Origin: Ancylostoma caninum
Lineage: Eukaryota > Nematoda > Chromadorea > Rhabditida > Ancylostomatidae
Direction of reading: 5' to 3'
DNA length: 64,000 bases
Assembly: GCA_037903475.1 (NCBI GenBank)
Contig: JBAJFG010000240.1
Coordinates: 1 to 64,000 of the forward strand
Of the stretch, positions 39,221 to 53,195 are shown piece after piece. Both the position numbers and the translations under genes were made by a program. Position 1 is the first letter of the stretch; each line of letters starts with the position of its first letter. The notes under the pieces were generated by a model. That model saw only the letters and a program-made list of their open reading frames with translations, searched no databases and had not been told where the DNA came from.

Positions 39221-42200
39221 GGTCCTACAGATTCCTTACAGCTGCTCGGCTCGGCACCTCAGCCGTAATTGCAGACAAAGTGACAGACGTACTCTGTATG
39301 TTGCCCGACTTTACGTAATGATCATACATTTACACTCACCCGATTCTAGTGTTTGTACTTGGAACTACTGGGAAAATATTCGTTGAGAATAAGAAAAAAA
39401 GTAAAATTTAACTTCAAAGAGTGTATTTCCAGGAAGTAGATTTTTTCAACACGATACAGAGGCAGTTCGATTGGAGATTTCCAACATTTAAGGAGAAACT
39501 TTTGATAGCCAGATAGACCTGACAGAGCCTTTGCGATGGAGGCGCACAGCAATGTTTAGTAAACAAACAAACAAGAAATAAATGAATAACTGGAGAGGAT
39601 CGAAAACAACACAAATTCTAGTACTCTCCGAGCTCGGACTGCACTTGCAACTTGAACGAACTTGAATTATGAAGGAAAACTTTCTCGCTACTGCCTTTTC
39701 TTAGGAAAGTACAAATTATTCTGTGTTTTTAATTTTGTTTTGCACATCTTATTCAGCATGAAACAATGGAGTTGCTTATGTAAGTGTATAGAATTTCAAC
39801 TACGCAAATATGAATTTTTCAGCTTAATTGCAGGAATTTCTAGACAAGTAAATTTTGACAAAAAATAGAAGCACTGCAAATTGTTCCAGAGCTCATAAGG
39901 AAAGGTTTGCAGTATATCGTCAATATTATGATAGATATCAAACGCTTTCTAGGAATCCTAGCCTAATGAACACCACAACGATTATTCATCCATGAGGCAA
40001 TGTACTATAGAGCCTTACTCCTTATTTCTATTTCCAATGCGCATGATGTGTTCAATATTCGAACAATATTTAGTGCTAGTATACTCCAGGCAATACAATG
40101 AGTTTCACACATTCGAATTTAAAATAATTCTGAAGTCCGAACGTTCTAAAGCGATGGAGCAGTAGTCTTGGGCCTTTCTCTTTCTGAGCTTTCGAACTAT
40201 GTATTGCTTGGAGAGGGTCCTAAAATAATAGTTAAATGAGTCAAGTTATCTGGTTCTTATTTTTTCCTAATTACATAGATATAGTGGTTAGTGATAAAGA
40301 GCAGTCCAACATGGAAGAACAAAACATAAAGAAGTGATTCGATGCATTGTAGCAGCGATCACCATAAAGAAGGGAATTATGAGCAGAGATTTTATAAGGA
40401 TCCTAAAGCTGTTGACATTGATTCTTAGGGTTTCAACTTTTGTACAGGTTCTGTACCTAATTTACCACTACTACCACCACTAATTTATCAGTAATCTACG
40501 TCTACTACCCATTTAACTGCGTAATTGCAGGCACTCAACAGTGGAAAAGCATCAGCCGGTGGGTACATACTTAGCTGGGCTTCTAAAAACATCCACAGTA
40601 ATGCCATAACATCGTAGATTATCAGGATATTTGTCAATATAGGACCGTAATGCCGTTATGTAAAACAACACATGGAGAGAATACCTGTACTGAGCTCATG
40701 ACCACTACAGGGGAACTCTGGCTGCAACAGGTAGAATTTGATAGAAATTGACCTCAATGACAGTTTCACTAGGGGTCTTACCACTGATCAAGGACGGATT
40801 CCTGAGAGCATGGATGAGAATGAATCTCACAAGAAAAACGACGTTCAACATGTCCACGCTCATTCCAGGGACAATGCGTCATCGCCATATATGAAGTTAA
40901 TATAGTGTGCCGATGATGCGAATTACGGGATGAGTAAACATACAGTGGAATATTCACTAGCGGAACTGAGCTCGCCTTGAATTTTTGCTTCGAATCAGGA
41001 ATGCCTCGTAGACACAGCGACAACAAAATTTGCAGATGCTCTTGAATATCTTGTCAAAAAAGCCATAATTGGATTTTCTCGCAAAGAGCTTGGCCAGAAC
41101 CTTGCTGAGACGCTGGTGCGACCGAGGAAAAGGGAAAGAAGCACAGATGCTTGAAGAATTTTTCAAGAGTGAGGAGGTATATTTTACTCTATTTCCTTTT
41201 ATTCTACCGTAGCCAAAGGAAGCAAACATTGCAGTCTAAGGGGGGGGGGTGGATTATCCCTTTCAGGATTCGTGAACGCGTCACTGAGCACAATCAGGCG
41301 AGTGAACAATAGACCAACTTCCACGTCCTACATCTCCTATGTAGTGTTATCGAAAACAACATATGTATTATCATAACGCTAAAAAGGGTTGGTTTGCTTG
41401 GTTGCATTTGCTCAGGAAGCGTAAAGGCAAAGATTGAGAGAAAACCTTGATCCCAACTTACTATACTGAAGAAACTAACTAGCAAACCTCAGATCATTCA
41501 CACGGACTGCTCGAGCTTGGGAGAGTAATTCTACTTCCGGCAACTCTTCGCTCATCATAGTAATAGTGGTAAATGTTTCCTAGATCTATCTGACACTCTC
41601 TAGTCCCTTTCTTCTAATGGGGTAGACAAAGGGAATCCCACATAATAGGTTTTCGTATGTGACATTTTGCGTGGTATTTTATGTCAAAATTTCGACATTA
41701 ACAGATGAGTAAGAGTTCATTAAGTATAATTTGAGTCCATATGAATCAAACACATTCAAGTAATGGGAGTTTTTCATATTTTCAATTATAATACAGTGTA
41801 ATCTCTGCCTAAAAAGGGAAGTGCACAAGGCCAACCCTGGGAATCGAAACGAAACATCCATTTATCGAGACATAGTCCAAGATGAGGTTAATGTATGTAT
41901 ATAATTTTTGACTAATGGTCCAGATGCGATCAGGGGAGCGGTTCAAAAATTTCTGCATTCTACTGCCACAGGACTCCATGTAGAGCTGGGTTTCATGAAA
42001 CTCTGACCACTTAAACCAACTGAGGTTGACGTGATTAGCTTCCCTTAGCCACCTCAAATGACTCCCGTTTTCAAAATTTCAGTCAAAAAATCTTTTTTTA
42101 AGATCCTGGGTGAAAGATGAATGGCGCCGAAAACTTTTGATGCGCTCTCCTGAGCGCCTAAGGACCATTGGGCAAAAATGATATGCATGCATTAGCATCA

Positions 42201-42904
42201 TCTTAGACATTGTTCACAAAAGTGGATGTTTCGCTGGGGTTAGCCCTTTGCACTTCCCTTGTAGGTCCAGCTGCGGTCACTCCAAGTAGCACAACAACGT
42301 CGCCTAGTTGGATTAAGTCTTCGTTAACAGCGAGAGGGTAAATACATGACCATGATATAAAGTGACAATAGTGCAAGCTACTGCTACATAAGCCGCTCCT
42401 TCTCCACCGACGGTGAGAGCGTTTAGTGGAAAAAAAGGACGATATTAAAAAAAGTGCATCGAACGAAACGGCAAAAATTCCCTCCGCTTCAATGCACAGA
42501 ATCGGTCGTGTTCAGGGCGGAAAAAATACGCTAACAAAACATTCCAGGATAGCGATAACGAAGCTACTGTAATACTCATAGTGGTTGGTTCATCTAATCA
42601 TCGAAAGCGCTTGGATTGCCGCTAAAAACCCAGCGCGAAATGGAGCAGAAAAGAGTGCAACGCCTTCACAAACGAGCTGTCAGCTACCTTGTATCAGAAT
42701 CTTTGCAGATTTTGGCCAGGTTGATAAGGTACTGTAAAGTGCCATTAGTGGTTTGTGTCGTGACAACACTGTGGATAGCTAATGTGAGCACTGAGCAGCG
42801 CGCGTTTTGGTTTTGTTCTTGAGTTAAATACTTACTGGATGAATGATATCCGTATGAGGACGATGCGTTTGAAAGGGTAGGGCTTTTGTACTTTCGACTT
42901 CTTC

Positions 42905-42955
42905 TGGCTCTGACGAATGCGATATTGCCGAAACGTAGGCGAATTGGACGAATAA
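42905..42955 (+). repeat. Third copy of the dispersed 3'-end-like motif
   Basis: GGCTCTGACGAATGCGATATTGCCGAAACGTAGGCGAATTGGACGAATAAAAG preserves the order of ACGAA, GCCGAAACGT and GAATAAA seen at 19509 and 35999, with a small insertion. Confidence 0.45.
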
Positions 42956-45900
42956 AAGCAATTTAATTTTAGGAAAAAAACTTGGCCTTGGCCAAAAACA
43001 TCCGTACAGGTTGGAATAACCAAAGGGTTAGAATGAGAACGAGGTCGACGTATTTTTGTTAGCCGGAAAAACAACGTTGATGACGACCGATGTCTTACTT
43101 TTTAGTATGGGCCCAGCAATGTGCAGGACATCTGATGAGCTACAACGACGAACCAGTACTGCGAAGTTCGATGGCAACCCAGAACCCAGACCCAGAAACG
43201 ACTGATGGTACTACTCTTTAGCAGTAGGGAGCAGCAGTAGCTCAAGGCCCTCGTCAGATAGGACCATTTACTAGCTAACTTGGCCCTGAAGCATCATGGG
43301 AATGATGGGTAATTTCATACCCATGATATGTTACCAATGGGTAGCAGCTTAATATAGACAACGCCACAGATGGGTAGGAGTGCTGAAGAGTGCCAGATAA
43401 TAGGTGAATTCTGGTGTTCTGATACGTTCACCATTGATAATTTCAATGATGCATCCGGAAACTGGTCTCGATACCAAATGACTCGGAAAAGGAGCTGGTA
43501 CCTGCGCGCGGCCAATAGCCATGCTAAGGACTACATATGTGGTCTGAGTAGCCTAAGAATGTTTAAAGCACCAAATTGGAAGCAAAAGGAGCTACATATG
43601 TATGTACATATACATATGTTAGTACCCTCGTTGTGAAATTGGTCCTGAATAGTATTATATAGGTATCAGTGATCGGTTATGGTAATTAAAAGTACACCTG
43701 TAGTTAGGATCAATATCCAAGGTTGAGTAAATCCTGGCACCCGATGGTCTCTTGTTTGTTGTTTTTCCTGTGGCTCTGCACGGGAATCTATGTAGTAAGG
43801 AAGGTCGTGGTGCAGAACATCGAGCACAAAGCAAAAATAGAGCACAATAATAGAAAACTCTTTTTTCTTAAGGGAAATAACACCCAGAAATAAGGAAACA
43901 TTTCATATTATATTTTTCCGGATGAAAATAAGAAAAATTCGAGGAAAGCAAGGTACTCGGAATTCCCCTCACTCAGAAAGAGCTGCAATGATACCAGAAG
44001 CTTAGAACGCAGTAGCACACGAATGCTCTTATGCTCTTGGATCCTTCCTCCTTGGCAGGGAGACGTGTCATCCTCTCATATGTTTTTCTTTTTGACCACG
44101 ATGAATACAAGTAATGTAGTATGGTGAATGAGATTGTGCAGTCGCTATTGCTTATGATAACGCAAACATATGCACACCGCCAAATAACACCATTTGCCCT
44201 GAGGCCAGAGGATCCTCTCCTCACAAGGGGTTGGAACTTAAGGGAAGAGAGGAGGGGTTTTTTTTTTGCAAGGAGACACATACTGTCAACTAAGGCAGTC
44301 TGTGAGCATCTAGGGATCGTGTCTGAATCGTGTGACATTAAAAAAACAGTGAATGTCTGGTCATGCAGCTGAAAAGAATGTTGTATTGTTTTCACAATTC
44401 TGGAAAGTATTGGTGGTAGCAATTGCAGCTCAGTTCGTAGTCTGCGGGTGGAATTCTCAAAAATAGCAGGTAAAAATTGTTCAACAACGCCAATCCTGTT
44501 GGAAAGGACATATATGTAGTATTTATTCACTCAATCGTTCATTTATTTATTGTTGTTAAGACCATATGACACCATATTAATGCTAATACCATATTAATAC
44601 TAAAATGCTAATACCATATTAATACCATAATATCGCGTTTCTTTCACAGAAGGCTTAGCCAATATGTTTATACTTCTTGTTTTTCATGGAAAATATTTGT
44701 ATACATTGGTTCAACTAGAACACCACAGGGTTAAACTCAAAACTCATTCACGTGAATAAGTTTTCACCTACTTTACTGAATCGATTTGCACTAAAACCGG
44801 TCAAAAATAACAGGGAAATGGAGATAATGATGGGAAATAGAGAGGTATTGCTGTGTTCCTCTGCTGCTAGTAGAGCTGTAATAGAGAGAAACGAAGTACA
44901 TTTTTCTCAAATCGTGAACATAATGGAAACTGAGCTTGAATATGGATGTTGCTTGGACCGCGCGTCGAGCGTTGTAGACGCAATCTATTTTTACGACCTA
45001 TCAAAATCCATCATTATCGCGAAGGCGTCGCTGGGAAATGATCCATTGAAGAATCAACAACCACGAGAAAGTTAACAGACGATGGGTAAACTGAAGTTTG
45101 GGGTTTTCCAAATTCCTGGCTCGTAGAGTGTGTTTTGCAGGATGTTAGCGCTGGTCAGCAGCCGTTGGAGAAAAGTAATCGAAAAACAAAGAAGAAAAAA
45201 ATGTAGTTGTTCCAAAAAAGGTTCCGGAAGAAAACGGCCGAAAGATTAGCGCGATTATACACTCTTCCAAGTGATACTTTTTGAAAATAACTAGCAAAAC
45301 CCTTAGCAGAATTACTTACTAGGAGACTAGGTACCTAGGAGAGAGAAAGCAAATGGGGGGAGGGGATGGGGGTACGTATGATGGTCGGATGAATTTTTAC
45401 CAAGAAACTCTCCTCTTCGCGGAGGCGTGACATATACATCTTCGTCGTACAATTTCATCGTTCTCGAGTATCTCTCAAATTCTATACTTCAAGGAAGCAA
45501 GTTTACTTTATACACCGGCGAAGGGAGCAACAAAAGCAGGGTAGCAGATAGTTTCAACACTTTGATGAAACTTAAAAAAAGCCCGAACAGAAGGGAGCAG
45601 AGGCGAAGTAGTATCAGTAATATCTACCCCGATTTCGCCTTTGGAGCAAGGAGAAGTCTCACAGCTGCACATCATTCAGCATGTCGCAGACCGGAGGAGC
45701 AGTGAGCCCGTCTGACTACCCATGCTGCATGTGAGGAAAACACAGAGAAAGAGGTGAAGCAGACATAGGCGAAACCATCACCGGAAAAACCAACCACAGG
45801 TTAGAGTGAAGTGTAGTGTTAACTATTGATCGATGTATTATAAAGTTGTGTTCTTTAGATAGTAACCTACCTAGTACAGAATTCGAAGAAGTTTTGTTTG

Positions 45901-48900
45901 GTGCGCTAATGGATAGCGGTGAGGGCAATAGCTGAGTTCGCGTCAGGAACCTACATGCTCTTTGCGCTGTAACTGAGCGGGATATTATCTCTTCGTTAGA
46001 ATTTGGAAATCCTCCCATTCGACTGTCGTCTTCCATCGCGCGCGGCGTCGTCCTCTTGGAGTGAGTGTATTCTCTCTGTACCTGGGTTGTTCTGCCTCAC
46101 CCTCTTCACTATGCTAAGTCAGTTGTTTCTTCTTTTTCCATTGTAATTCTCTATTTTCATTGTTTTTTCTTTGTATTCTTGTAGTTCCTGTTAAGTTTAG
46201 CTTTTTTTCTTGCTGTTATTTTATTTGATAAAGAAGTTGTGAGTTACTGTGTAGTGAGTGAACCGAAGGTTTCGGCCTTCGCATTGTTGTCACCGTTGTT
46301 TGTGAAAACATTTTAAAAACACAACTGAAGCGAGATCAAAAACAATTTATTAAACCTATCAAAATTAGGTGCGTTAACTTTTGATGAGTGTTTAAAACAT
46401 ATGAAGATAGAAACTTTGAGATGCTATCAAATCGGAATGAACTAGAGTAGTAGTCCGATGTAATACATAAGATAGGAGGCACGGCTACCAGACATGTATG
46501 TAGTACCATGGATAAGAGAAAAGAGAGAGGGATTTAATAGAACAAAGAGGGAGGAAGAGAAACAATGCACTAAAAACGTGAAGAGAAGGAAACCTGGCTA
46601 GGAAAAAAGAGGGACACGTCTGGCGCAAGGCTCATAGCGAAACCGTCGATAAGGAGGATATGGTCAAATTCAGATCACAACCACCTTCGGCGCAATCATC
46701 GGTGCACCTAACTTCCTTTGCAGCGGAGCGATCGCTTTGCGACACAGCTACTTATCCTCCGGGCACACATAATACTCTATCCGTAAGACTAGTTGCTCAG
46801 CAATTCAATCGCGACTTACTGTATGCAAAATTTCCTACCATGACTTTTTCTAGAAAACCTTACTTATCTCTGCAGCGATTGTGGCCAGAGACACAAAATG
46901 TTGCTACATTTCAAGATCAACAAGATGAATAGGTCAAACAATCTGCATGTCAAGAAATTTGCATCCACAAATCCTCCTAAAAGAAGTTGCAGGCGGCAGC
47001 GACGCTATTCTATTACGTTCCTGCAAACATTCACCAAAAAAAAATAAGAAATGCTCAGTTGTACGTGTAAATTAGGCTGAGCTTTAGCATATGGCATTCT
47101 GATTGAATAACAACTTTCTTTCGAAGCGTTTTCTGCAGCATTCACATGATATCCGTCATTGACGCAATGAAAGAGTAAATCCCCTTGCATAGAGGTTAAA
47201 CCATGTGAGAAAGGGGGTTATGTGATTGCGCAGAAAATGGGAGTTCTGATGGATTTTCAAGCTGAACTCAATAGGTGCGTTGATACTGAGCTTGCTTACA
47301 ATGTCTATTTACAACTACCCGGCTTTTCTTTGCGCCATTTTTTGCCTATTGGAGTTGCCGATATGTTGATTTTTTGCATGAAAAAATTATTCAGGACTCA
47401 ATGATTAATCATGTTGGTAATCCTTCTGATAGTCGTTACACTTGCCTGACTTAGTAAATGCGTTAATCATCATCTCACACCAGAGAAGAGGTATGCCAGC
47501 CGTGGGTTAGTCGAAAACTAATCGTACCTAATGAACTCATTATGTGTTACGTAGGAGCAGTTTTGTCCTGGAAAGTTTGCAGGAAAATCGGGGTGTTCCA
47601 TGGTAATCAGAGGAGTTATAGTGCTGGTTCGTAGAGTATCACGAAAGTCTCCGAAACAAATGGCGGACCTTTACAGCTTCCGAGAACATACGGAAAGCAT
47701 TGGAATGGGCAAAAGGAAGAAAAATGTGTGAGCAAAATTCTATCACAGCTACACCAATATCTGCTTCCGCAAACTGATAAGGAGATAAGTGTAAATATGT
47801 TAACTATTCCAAGGATTTTTGTTAACTATATTTCCACGCGCCTGATCCTTTCTTTCCATGCATTTCTCTGTGAGATCCTGCCAGTCGAACTCAACACCCA
47901 GGCCTGCAGGAAGAATCCCTCCTTCGGAATACCGAATGGTTTTGTGACCATAGTAGAGCGGAGTAGTAGTCGTTATGTTCGTCGCATGGCAAAAAAAAAC
48001 GCATCAGAGTTACATTTCCAAGAGCATGTCATCTGCAACTAGCTATAGTGGGCATAAGCTGATTTCTTTCAGCAATGATACTATCTTTTCAATATGGTGT
48101 CACCTAAACGAAACAGCATGTAAAGGCTTTCGACTTTTATGGGCACAAATCATAGAAATTCATGAAAAAATGCCCATAGAAAATTCAGCTAAACTTCACA
48201 TGCTTTGCATTAGTCAAATTCCATTCTGGCATTTACTTTATCACCTTCATTGTCAATACTGTGTCAACTCTTTTTAATGCTTTAATTTCATGAGAACGTT
48301 TTTTTTTTTCAGAAGCGTTCTGTACGAGTTCGGCTGGTCGTACGTACAAGCCTTCACAAGTTGTTGTCTATCCGTACTGCATATGAGGAAGAGATCCTAA
48401 TTAGGGAAAATTCCACTTTCCGGAGAAGAGAAACGACCTGCTCCTCCGTCATAAGTAGGAGTGTGCGGAACTCCCGTCCTTCTCTTTACGCTCTCCTTTT
48501 TACGCCCGTTTTCAGACCTCCATCTTTCGTTTTACGTTTTACGAGATTCAAAATTTCACTTCCGCACATCCTTGGTCAAGACTTAGCCACTGCAATGACG
48601 CACTCGGTGACTGAGTGCGGAACAGTTTTCACTCGTTTACAGTTTTCACATTTAGTGCACGACCGAGTGTAGTGAATAAGTGGTGAAGAAATAAATTAAT
48701 TAATTAATATGTTGTGGTTTCCTTGCGAAAATAAATAGAAGAAAATAAAAAGAAGAGCAGGAATTTCAAAACTGTTTTGGCCTCCAACTGCTTCTACAGC
48801 AATCCAGGAGGCGGTGACAGGTAAAAGAACTGAGTGGTCTCGCAGTAATTCCACGGTCACAACGAAATCGTGGGAACTCCGGCTGATTAATTTAGCTTTT

Positions 48901-50675
48901 GAACTCGACGTGCAACGTTAACGAGGTGTCCGCGAGGAAGCAAATTAGCGATTGTACCGCATAGACTTACAAGCAACTGAACCAAGTACAAATTGTATAG
49001 CTAGTGCAAAAACTGCACGAATACCCTGAATTTATTTGGTTTTCTGCAGGATGAGCGGACTGAATTGCGAGTAATTGCTTCAAAAGCGTCACCATCGAAA
49101 TTTAATGAAATATAGCAGATGACGACACACAGCAATATTTCTCACCTCATGCAGTGGGGAAAGGCGTCATGAAAACATAATTTCCGAAACTTCTAGGGGC
49201 CGTCTTTCATGCAAGGCTCTCTTCCTTTTAACCTACGTAACTTCCGGAATTCTCAATTAGAGGCAGTACTTCCAAAATCTCCCCGGCAATCTGCTTCTTA
49301 ATTTCCTCGTAAGGAGTGCTGCCACCTGTCGTAGGTGACTGCGGATACTGCAAGCGAGGAATTTCGAAATTTCATGGCTGGAAGCTCGTCTGAAAATTCT
49401 ACAATTGCGGTTTTCACCGATTTTCCGGGAGATTTTGAGAATTGCAGTAGAAAAATGAGCGAAATTATCAGCAATTCAAGCAAGTGAGCCGGATTTGCGC
49501 GGATTTTCTCAGTAACTCAAGCGAAATTCTATTTTTGAAGATTTCGTGATTTTGAAAGTGTGCGCTTTAGGTAGGAAGCATCCATGTTGTATTAGAATTC
49601 CAGTAAAGGATCACCAGAGAACGAGGATATTCTATCCCTGTTCCGGGAACTGAGAACACGCAAACTTCGTAGTCACATGCATCCTTTGTTTCAGAAGATG
49701 TCATTAAAATAGTATTTTGCTATGCTACTACATTATTAAGGGCATTGTCATAATAACATGCCTTGCCATATTCACACAAAGAGCGCTAAGCGAAGCCATA
49801 CATACGCTTCACAAGAGCAGAAGTCGCTGTCGCACTCCGGATATGAAGACCAAGGCTAGAAGCGAAAGAACCACATGGGATGCGTAGCGCTCCCTATTCC
49901 TAGTTAGGACCTTGAACAGCACTCACGGAGAAATTTGAGCAGTATCTGTGTGCTTTCAAACCGATTTCGTTTGGGATATCTCTCGATTTTGCCCGAAAAA
50001 TACAAGTAAATCTCAAAAAAAAGTGAAATCAGCTCGAATTCACACGAATTCTATCAGATTCCGCTTATTTTTCGCTACATTCACCGGATTCAACTCGGAT
50101 CGACAAAAATTGGCAAATTGCCGAAAACATACACGAAGTATAAGCGGAATCTGCTCGAATTTTCCAACCTATGTATTTTTGGATGCGACCAAGTGATAGA
50201 GGGAGGACGAAGGTGGGCTTGAATATTTATTACGCCCTGCACATGGTAAATAGACAAGTACAATATACACTCGGGAGCCCCTTTTATGGAGATAAAAGTG
50301 GGCGGAGCTGATCGGGTACGGAACTGTTGTGGCAAGATTACCAATGGAAATAACCAGACAAAGGGGTGCCGCTCCAAGGGTAGACCCCAACTGCTCCATT
50401 GTCACTCCAAGTTGAGTGATTAGATACCTGAGCGCGAATACTGGTGTTAAATAACATAAGTACAATACTGCTCGCTGATTGGCCGGTTCACACGTGCATA
50501 ATGTGCATCTGTTGCTTGTCTCATATTACTCGTATGGTGTAATAAATAAATGACTAGAATAAACAAATAAGTAGGCAAATAAATAAGTAAAATAAGTTTA
50601 ATGGTAAAAGCAGCAGGGCGCAGAGACTGAGAATCTTGTATGTGTTTATCTCATGCGGCATACCACGCCCCTCCC

Positions 50676-50695
50676 CCCTCCCCCCGGGGGGAGGG
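50676..50695. repeat. Perfect 20-bp palindrome of C and G runs
   Basis: CCCTCCCCCC is followed at once by its reverse complement GGGGGGAGGG, next to further CCCC runs. It could form a cruciform or a G-quadruplex on either strand. It lies in an otherwise AT-rich area. Confidence 0.85.
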
Positions 50696-52277
50696 TTAGT
50701 TCAGTAGAAGGGTTAATCACGAAGAAATATGTGGTCATTGAAAGTAATCAGGAACCGGGAGCTTAACAATTTTCCCCATGACTAGGCGATGAGCTACAAA
50801 TCGGAAGGGCTGGGGAAAGAATAAATCCACCAACTTTCCACGAGCTGCATTCGCACAATCACATGCCCATTGCAAATAGTTTTCGAAAAATGTTGAAAAA
50901 AAAATTGAAAAGCATATACGTAGCTAATTTAAGTCCTTCTACTCAGCTGACAATTGAGAAGTAAGATTGGGCGAAAAACTAAGATGAATTCTCATTTGTT
51001 TGTTTACCCTTTTCCCCACTCTCAATTTCATTTGTGATGCACAACTTTTCATAACAGGCATTGGGATGTAAACACAACTGGAGTGAGTAGATGAGTGAAG
51101 ATCTACTTAAACCCTGCGATATTCAATTTTAATCCAGTAATGGAACAAGAAAGAGAGAAACGAAAGTGAAATCTTCAAAACTCAGAAAAAAATTCTTGCT
51201 GGAAAACATTGGTAGCAGTAAGGCTTTCTTGTTTTCAAACATCTGGGTGTTTAACTCTCTTCATAAATTGCTAATCAAGGTAACGAAATTATTCGATTTT
51301 TATTCAGTCCCAAGTATAGTCCACAGGACTCGTGAATGAGCCAGAATTGGCTAAAACAGTCAAACAAAAACGGAAAAGATGGAAAGCCTGCATTAGCCCA
51401 CCTATTTTCCATGCCGATTTCATCACTCTCCCAATGACGAGGCTTAGTATACCCAAACGTGTTGGGTTGAGCGCTCCCTCTATTTCCAGTTCTCCTGACC
51501 TTGCACTCTCAGGTTATGATTTGATTCGCCTCTTCGATGCTTACTTGCCAAAGAAAGAATTTTTCAAGAAAAATGTGCAAAATCGGAGATCATTCAATTC
51601 TTCGACTCTCGGAGACCCTGGTTCTAGGAAACAGTGTGTGGTCACTGCTGACTATAACTGTCGTATTATTGCTTGAGAAAGTTGCTGGGTAAAGTTATGC
51701 TGTAAAAAAAGAGAGCAAAATTCAAGACACCTAATAATACACTATTTTTACATACTATATATAATTGTCGACTAAAATTGCCACCGCACAAGGTTCATAC
51801 GGAACGCAACTTGCAGCAAATGATCGCAAACCATTTAATGCAGTTTTTGACTAAATAACCTGCAATTGACCGCTGTAATCGCGCTTGTTAATGGTATCAA
51901 CACTGCAGTCACTTAGGTGCCCCGAAGCATATTAATCTTAGAAAAACGAGGTTAAATCAGCTCATTCATTCGTTATGGTATGGTCATGTAACTGAATATA
52001 TACTACTGGCAACTACTGGGGACTGGAGAAAATCCGAAAGAAATGACATTCTAAGCCAGCGTATTAAATACTTTTCCGCGATATTGTTGGTAATATTGAT
52101 AAGAGGTACATCTTTCGTATAATATACTTGGGTTTGTTTTGTTTGATGTTGTTCTGTTCGGCTATGAGGATCCACGAATTCCATTGTTCTCTTCTCAGGA
52201 AGAAGAGCGAAATAAGTCTCAAGGAACACAACAAGCGGCAGAATTCACTTTCTCAACAATGAGAAGGCTCTGACTAT

Positions 52278-52767
52278 GAAATCCAGTATGAGCAAAATCC
52301 ATCCTCGAATTTCGTGAAGTCATAGCTCGATCAGAAGCCCAATATTCAGAAATATGAGCCTGCGCAGCTAATTGTTACTTATTCACCAGGTTCTCGTCTG
52401 ATGGAATTCCTATTAGATTGGTATATAACTAATGCTGTTTTTAGCGACTTCTTTTCTCAATAAAAAATTAAAGCTTTTCAGGTGGTTTGTTCATGATAAC
52501 AACCCTCTCTTTACCTAAGTGAAATCCAGTTTGTGCAAAAACCCATCCTCGAATTCTGTGAAGCCGCAGCTTGATCAAAAGCGCAATGTCCAGAAATCTG
52601 AGCCTGCGCAGCTAATTGTTACCTGTTCACCCGACTCTCATATGGTGAAATTCTTAGTAGATTGGTGCATAATTAATGCCGTTTTTTTCGCGACTTCTTT
52701 TCTCAATAAAAATTAAAGCTTTTCAGGTGGATTTTTTTTTCATGAAAGCAATCCTCTCTTTACAGTT
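52278..52767 (+). repeat. 243-bp tandem duplication, two diverged copies
   Basis: Unit 1 (52278-52520) and unit 2 (52521 to about 52767) both begin GAAATCCAGT and share ATCCTCGAAT, GAGCCTGCGCAGCTAATTGTTAC, TAATGC and CTTCTTTTCTCAATAAAA. Both end CCTCTCTTTAC. They are roughly 85% identical by eye. Each unit contains AATAAA and TTTTCAG words, so it might be a duplicated gene fragment. No recognised coding frame runs through both. Confidence 0.88.
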
Positions 52768-53195
52768 ATTAAAGAGGCTATCGAAAGCCGCGTCCACGTA
52801 GGCCATAAGACGCGTTATCACATAGGAAAAAATTGGAATGCAGCACAGTCATTTCATGATCTCAGCGAGCCTTCCGAAGACAGACCAATCAGCAAGGCGA
52901 AGTTGAAAGACTGTTCATATTCGTCAGCTGTGAGCCTCACAGATGAAGAAAGAAGAGTGAAAGAAGGATGAAGAAGAAGAGATCAAATTCCAAGCACCAG
53001 GAATTCTGGACAACCTGGAAGAGGAAGAAACCTTGACAACGAGAATGCTGTCGGGATTCTTCATTATGCACCATTTGACCATCATCGCTGTTCTTCTCAA
53101 AAAGCTCAGAAAAACATGGGGATTGGCTAAATGGGTCGCACGAATTCTCAGACAGGAACAACATTTGAACGACGTGGAATTAGCTGTCGAATTTT
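52768..53195 (+). pseudogene. Possible decayed mariner-like transposase fragment
   Basis: Following a TTTACAG acceptor-like site is an open frame of about 65 codons (roughly 52768-52970) including RYHIGKNWNAAQSFHDLSE, then a stop. After it another frame reads GLAKWVARILRQEQ before stopping near 53193. The pair recalls the N-terminal helix-turn-helix part and the WVPHxL block of mariner transposases, but no catalytic domain or terminal repeats were found. The resemblance is weak; it may be an unrelated chance frame. Confidence 0.25.

Larger units (their letters stand above)
39229..52277. other. Long intergenic stretch, no supported gene
   Basis: Only scattered open frames are present. The longest in the window (44530-43973, minus, 185 aa) lacks recognised motifs. 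Short AT repeats of ACCATATTAAT occur at about 44562-44632. Other items are a G run at 41240-41249, a perfect 20-bp GC palindrome (50676-50695) and an imperfect inverted pair (50046-50068/50140-50162). One retroelement-like motif copy lies at 42905-42955. Confidence 0.4.

Noticed and set aside
43973..44530. Longest single open frame in the window (minus, 185 aa)
   Set aside because: No recognised domain, no consistent codon or motif pattern, and overlapping plus-strand open frames. Probably chance.
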